From positions 1-14,852 of the forward strand of contig CALKJX010000294.1 in NCBI GenBank assembly GCA_937995555.1: a stretch of 14,852 nt of DNA, given 5' to 3'. Below the pieces are notes generated by a model, which was not told the DNA's origin, did no database searches, and saw only the letters and a program-made list of their open reading frames with translations. Positions 13,873 to 14,852 of this stretch are shown here, piece by piece (the stretch's first letter is position 1; every line of letters starts with the position of its first letter). The translations under genes and the position numbers were made by a program. This stretch comes from an uncultured Elioraea sp. (GTDB lineage Bacteria > Pseudomonadota > Alphaproteobacteria > Acetobacterales > Acetobacteraceae).

Positions 13873-14852
13873 TCACGACCCCAGCACCAGGGTCCGCACA
13901 CCGCCCAGGATGCGCGGCAGGAAACCGAGCATCGGCACGTCCATCCCGGCATAGAGCGGGATCGACATGCTCGGTACGCCCTGGCCCGACATCTCCAGCC
14001 GGCCGAGCTCGGCGCCGCGCAGCACCGGCGCTCTCACCGGTGACACGTAGCGCACCGCGATCTGCGCGCTCCGCCGCCACTGCCGCGGCACGGTGACCAC
14101 CAGATCCCGCCCGGCAACGAGCGGCACGGTGGCCCGCGTGCCGAGATGCACCGGCACGTCCTCCACCGTCTCGGCCGCGCCGAACAGGCGCACGTTCTCG
14201 AACTCGGTGAAGGCCCAGCGCATCAGCCGCTCGGACTCCTCCGACCGCGCGCGCATCGAGGGCAGCCCGTTGACCACCAGGATCACGCGACGCCCGTCCT
14301 GTACCGCCGAGGCGGTGAGCCCGAAGCCGCTCTCCTCGGTGTGCCCGGTCTTCAGCCCATCCGCGCCGATGTTGCGGTAGAGCAGCGGATTGCGGTTCTC
14401 CTGGGTTATGTTGTTGAACCGGAATGACCGCTCGGCGTAGTAGCGGTAGTAGTCCGGGAAGTCGTGGATCAGCCGCGCGGCGAGCAGCGCGAGGTCGCGG
14501 CAGGTCATGCGGTGCTCGGGATGCGGCCAGCCGGTCGAGTTGCGGAAGGTGCTGTTGGTCAGTCCGATCGCGCGGCCGCGCTCGTTGAGCAGTTCCGAGA
14601 ACTGCTCCTCGCTGCCGCTGATCGCCTCGGCCAGCACGATGCAGGCATCATTGCCCGACTGCACGATCACGCCGCGCAGCAGGTCTTCTACCGTCACCGT
14701 GGTGTTCACCGCGACGAACATCTTCGAGCCGCCCATGCGCCAGGCGCGCTCGCTCACGGGGAGCTGCTGGTCGAGCCTGAGCCGGCCGTCGCGCAGCAGC
14801 TCGAACACCACATAGGCGGTCATGAGCTTGCTCATCGACGCGGGCGGCATCG
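13873..14852 (-). CDS. D-alanyl-D-alanine carboxypeptidase (PBP5/6 type), N-terminus outside window
   Basis: A serine DD-peptidase that trims the terminal D-Ala of peptidoglycan stem peptides. The visible part (about 326 residues) begins just before the catalytic site and is otherwise complete. It contains SxxK as SMSKLM, with the nucleophile Ser and general-base Lys; SxN as QSGNDA; and KTG in GLKTGHTEESGFG. The PBP5-like beta-rich C-terminal domain follows (about 220-300) and ends in an amphipathic helix (VPMLGFLPRILGGVRTLVLG), the usual membrane-surface anchor. The signal peptide and start lie beyond base 14852; reading frame continues through the edge. It heads the operon with tmk and holB, as in many Alphaproteobacteria where it is annotated dacC or dacF. 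Confidence 0.93.
   Translation of the reverse strand, partial: MPPASMSKLMTAYVVFELLRDGRLRLDQQLPVSERAWRMGGSKMFVAVNTTVTVEDLLRGVIVQSGNDACIVLAEAISGSEEQFSELLNERGRAIGLTNSTFRNSTGWPHPEHRMTCRDLALLAARLIHDFPDYYRYYAERSFRFNNITQENRNPLLYRNIGADGLKTGHTEESGFGLTASAVQDGRRVILVVNGLPSMRARSEESERLMRWAFTEFENVRLFGAAETVEDVPVHLGTRATVPLVAGRDLVVTVPRQWRRSAQIAVRYVSPVRAPVLRGAELGRLEMSGQGVPSMSIPLYAGMDVPMLGFLPRILGGVRTLVLGS

Noticed and set aside
1..14852. Search for tRNA or rRNA genes, CRISPR arrays, IS ends, att sites, prophage or toxin-antitoxin genes
   Set aside because: Nothing seen: no spaced repeats, no tRNA-like CCA-ended cloverleaf, no transposase or integrase motifs on either strand.

Overview
The window is a very GC-rich (about 70% by eye) stretch of chromosomal DNA, mostly densely packed housekeeping genes. 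The gene order ntrY-ntrX-(dat)-hfq-hflX with mazG nearby, together with the opposing block dac-tmk-holB-metG-tatD-metallo-hydrolase, is typical of Alphaproteobacteria. The protein style (Ala/Arg-rich, NtrX type, GroES type) suggests a Rhodospirillales/Acetobacteraceae-like organism. The family assignment is an inference; no rRNA or tRNA is present to test it.

Left block, + strand, 1-6877: the 3' end of the sensor kinase gene ntrY, then ntrX, a YbaK-type deacylase, a class-IV D-amino-acid aminotransferase (dat), a HAD phosphatase (gph-like), hfq, hflX, a groES with no groEL beside it, and an inositol-monophosphatase-family gene. ntrY/ntrX, ntrX/ybaK, dat/gph and groES/IMPase overlap by a few bases, which indicates co-transcription and translational coupling. 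hfq has its own likely extended -10 promoter in the end of gph. A 13-bp perfect hairpin follows the hfq stop. Two genes here (hflX and the IMPase) lack a well-placed ATG/GTG/TTG start, and CTG initiation is likely.

Middle, 6878-7681: no intact gene. It holds two decayed genes that can be recognised only by joining reading frames: a PaaI-type hotdog thioesterase (6874-7105) and a pirin (7153-7439). Each keeps its head and tail but has lost the middle and is frameshifted. Just before the next gene lies a perfect CRP-type palindrome (TGTGA-N6-TCACA, 7632-7647). It is placed so that a class-II promoter would start transcription at or next to the ATG of a 153-residue protein of unknown function (7682-8143).

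Right block, - strand, 14852 to 8156: dac (5' end beyond the window), tmk, holB, metG, tatD, a PhnP-like metallo-beta-lactamase-fold hydrolase, then mazG, with gaps from -4 to +31 bp. This looks like one operon for cell-wall trimming, dTTP supply, clamp loading, Met-tRNA charging and nucleotide-pool cleaning. mazG converges on the unknown gene; the two stop codons pair with each other in a short hairpin.

I found no phage, CRISPR, IS element, toxin-antitoxin module or new defence system. The points most worth a second look are the non-canonical starts, the hfq-hflX hairpin, the orphan groES, the paired pseudogenes and the CRP-like site in front of the unknown gene.
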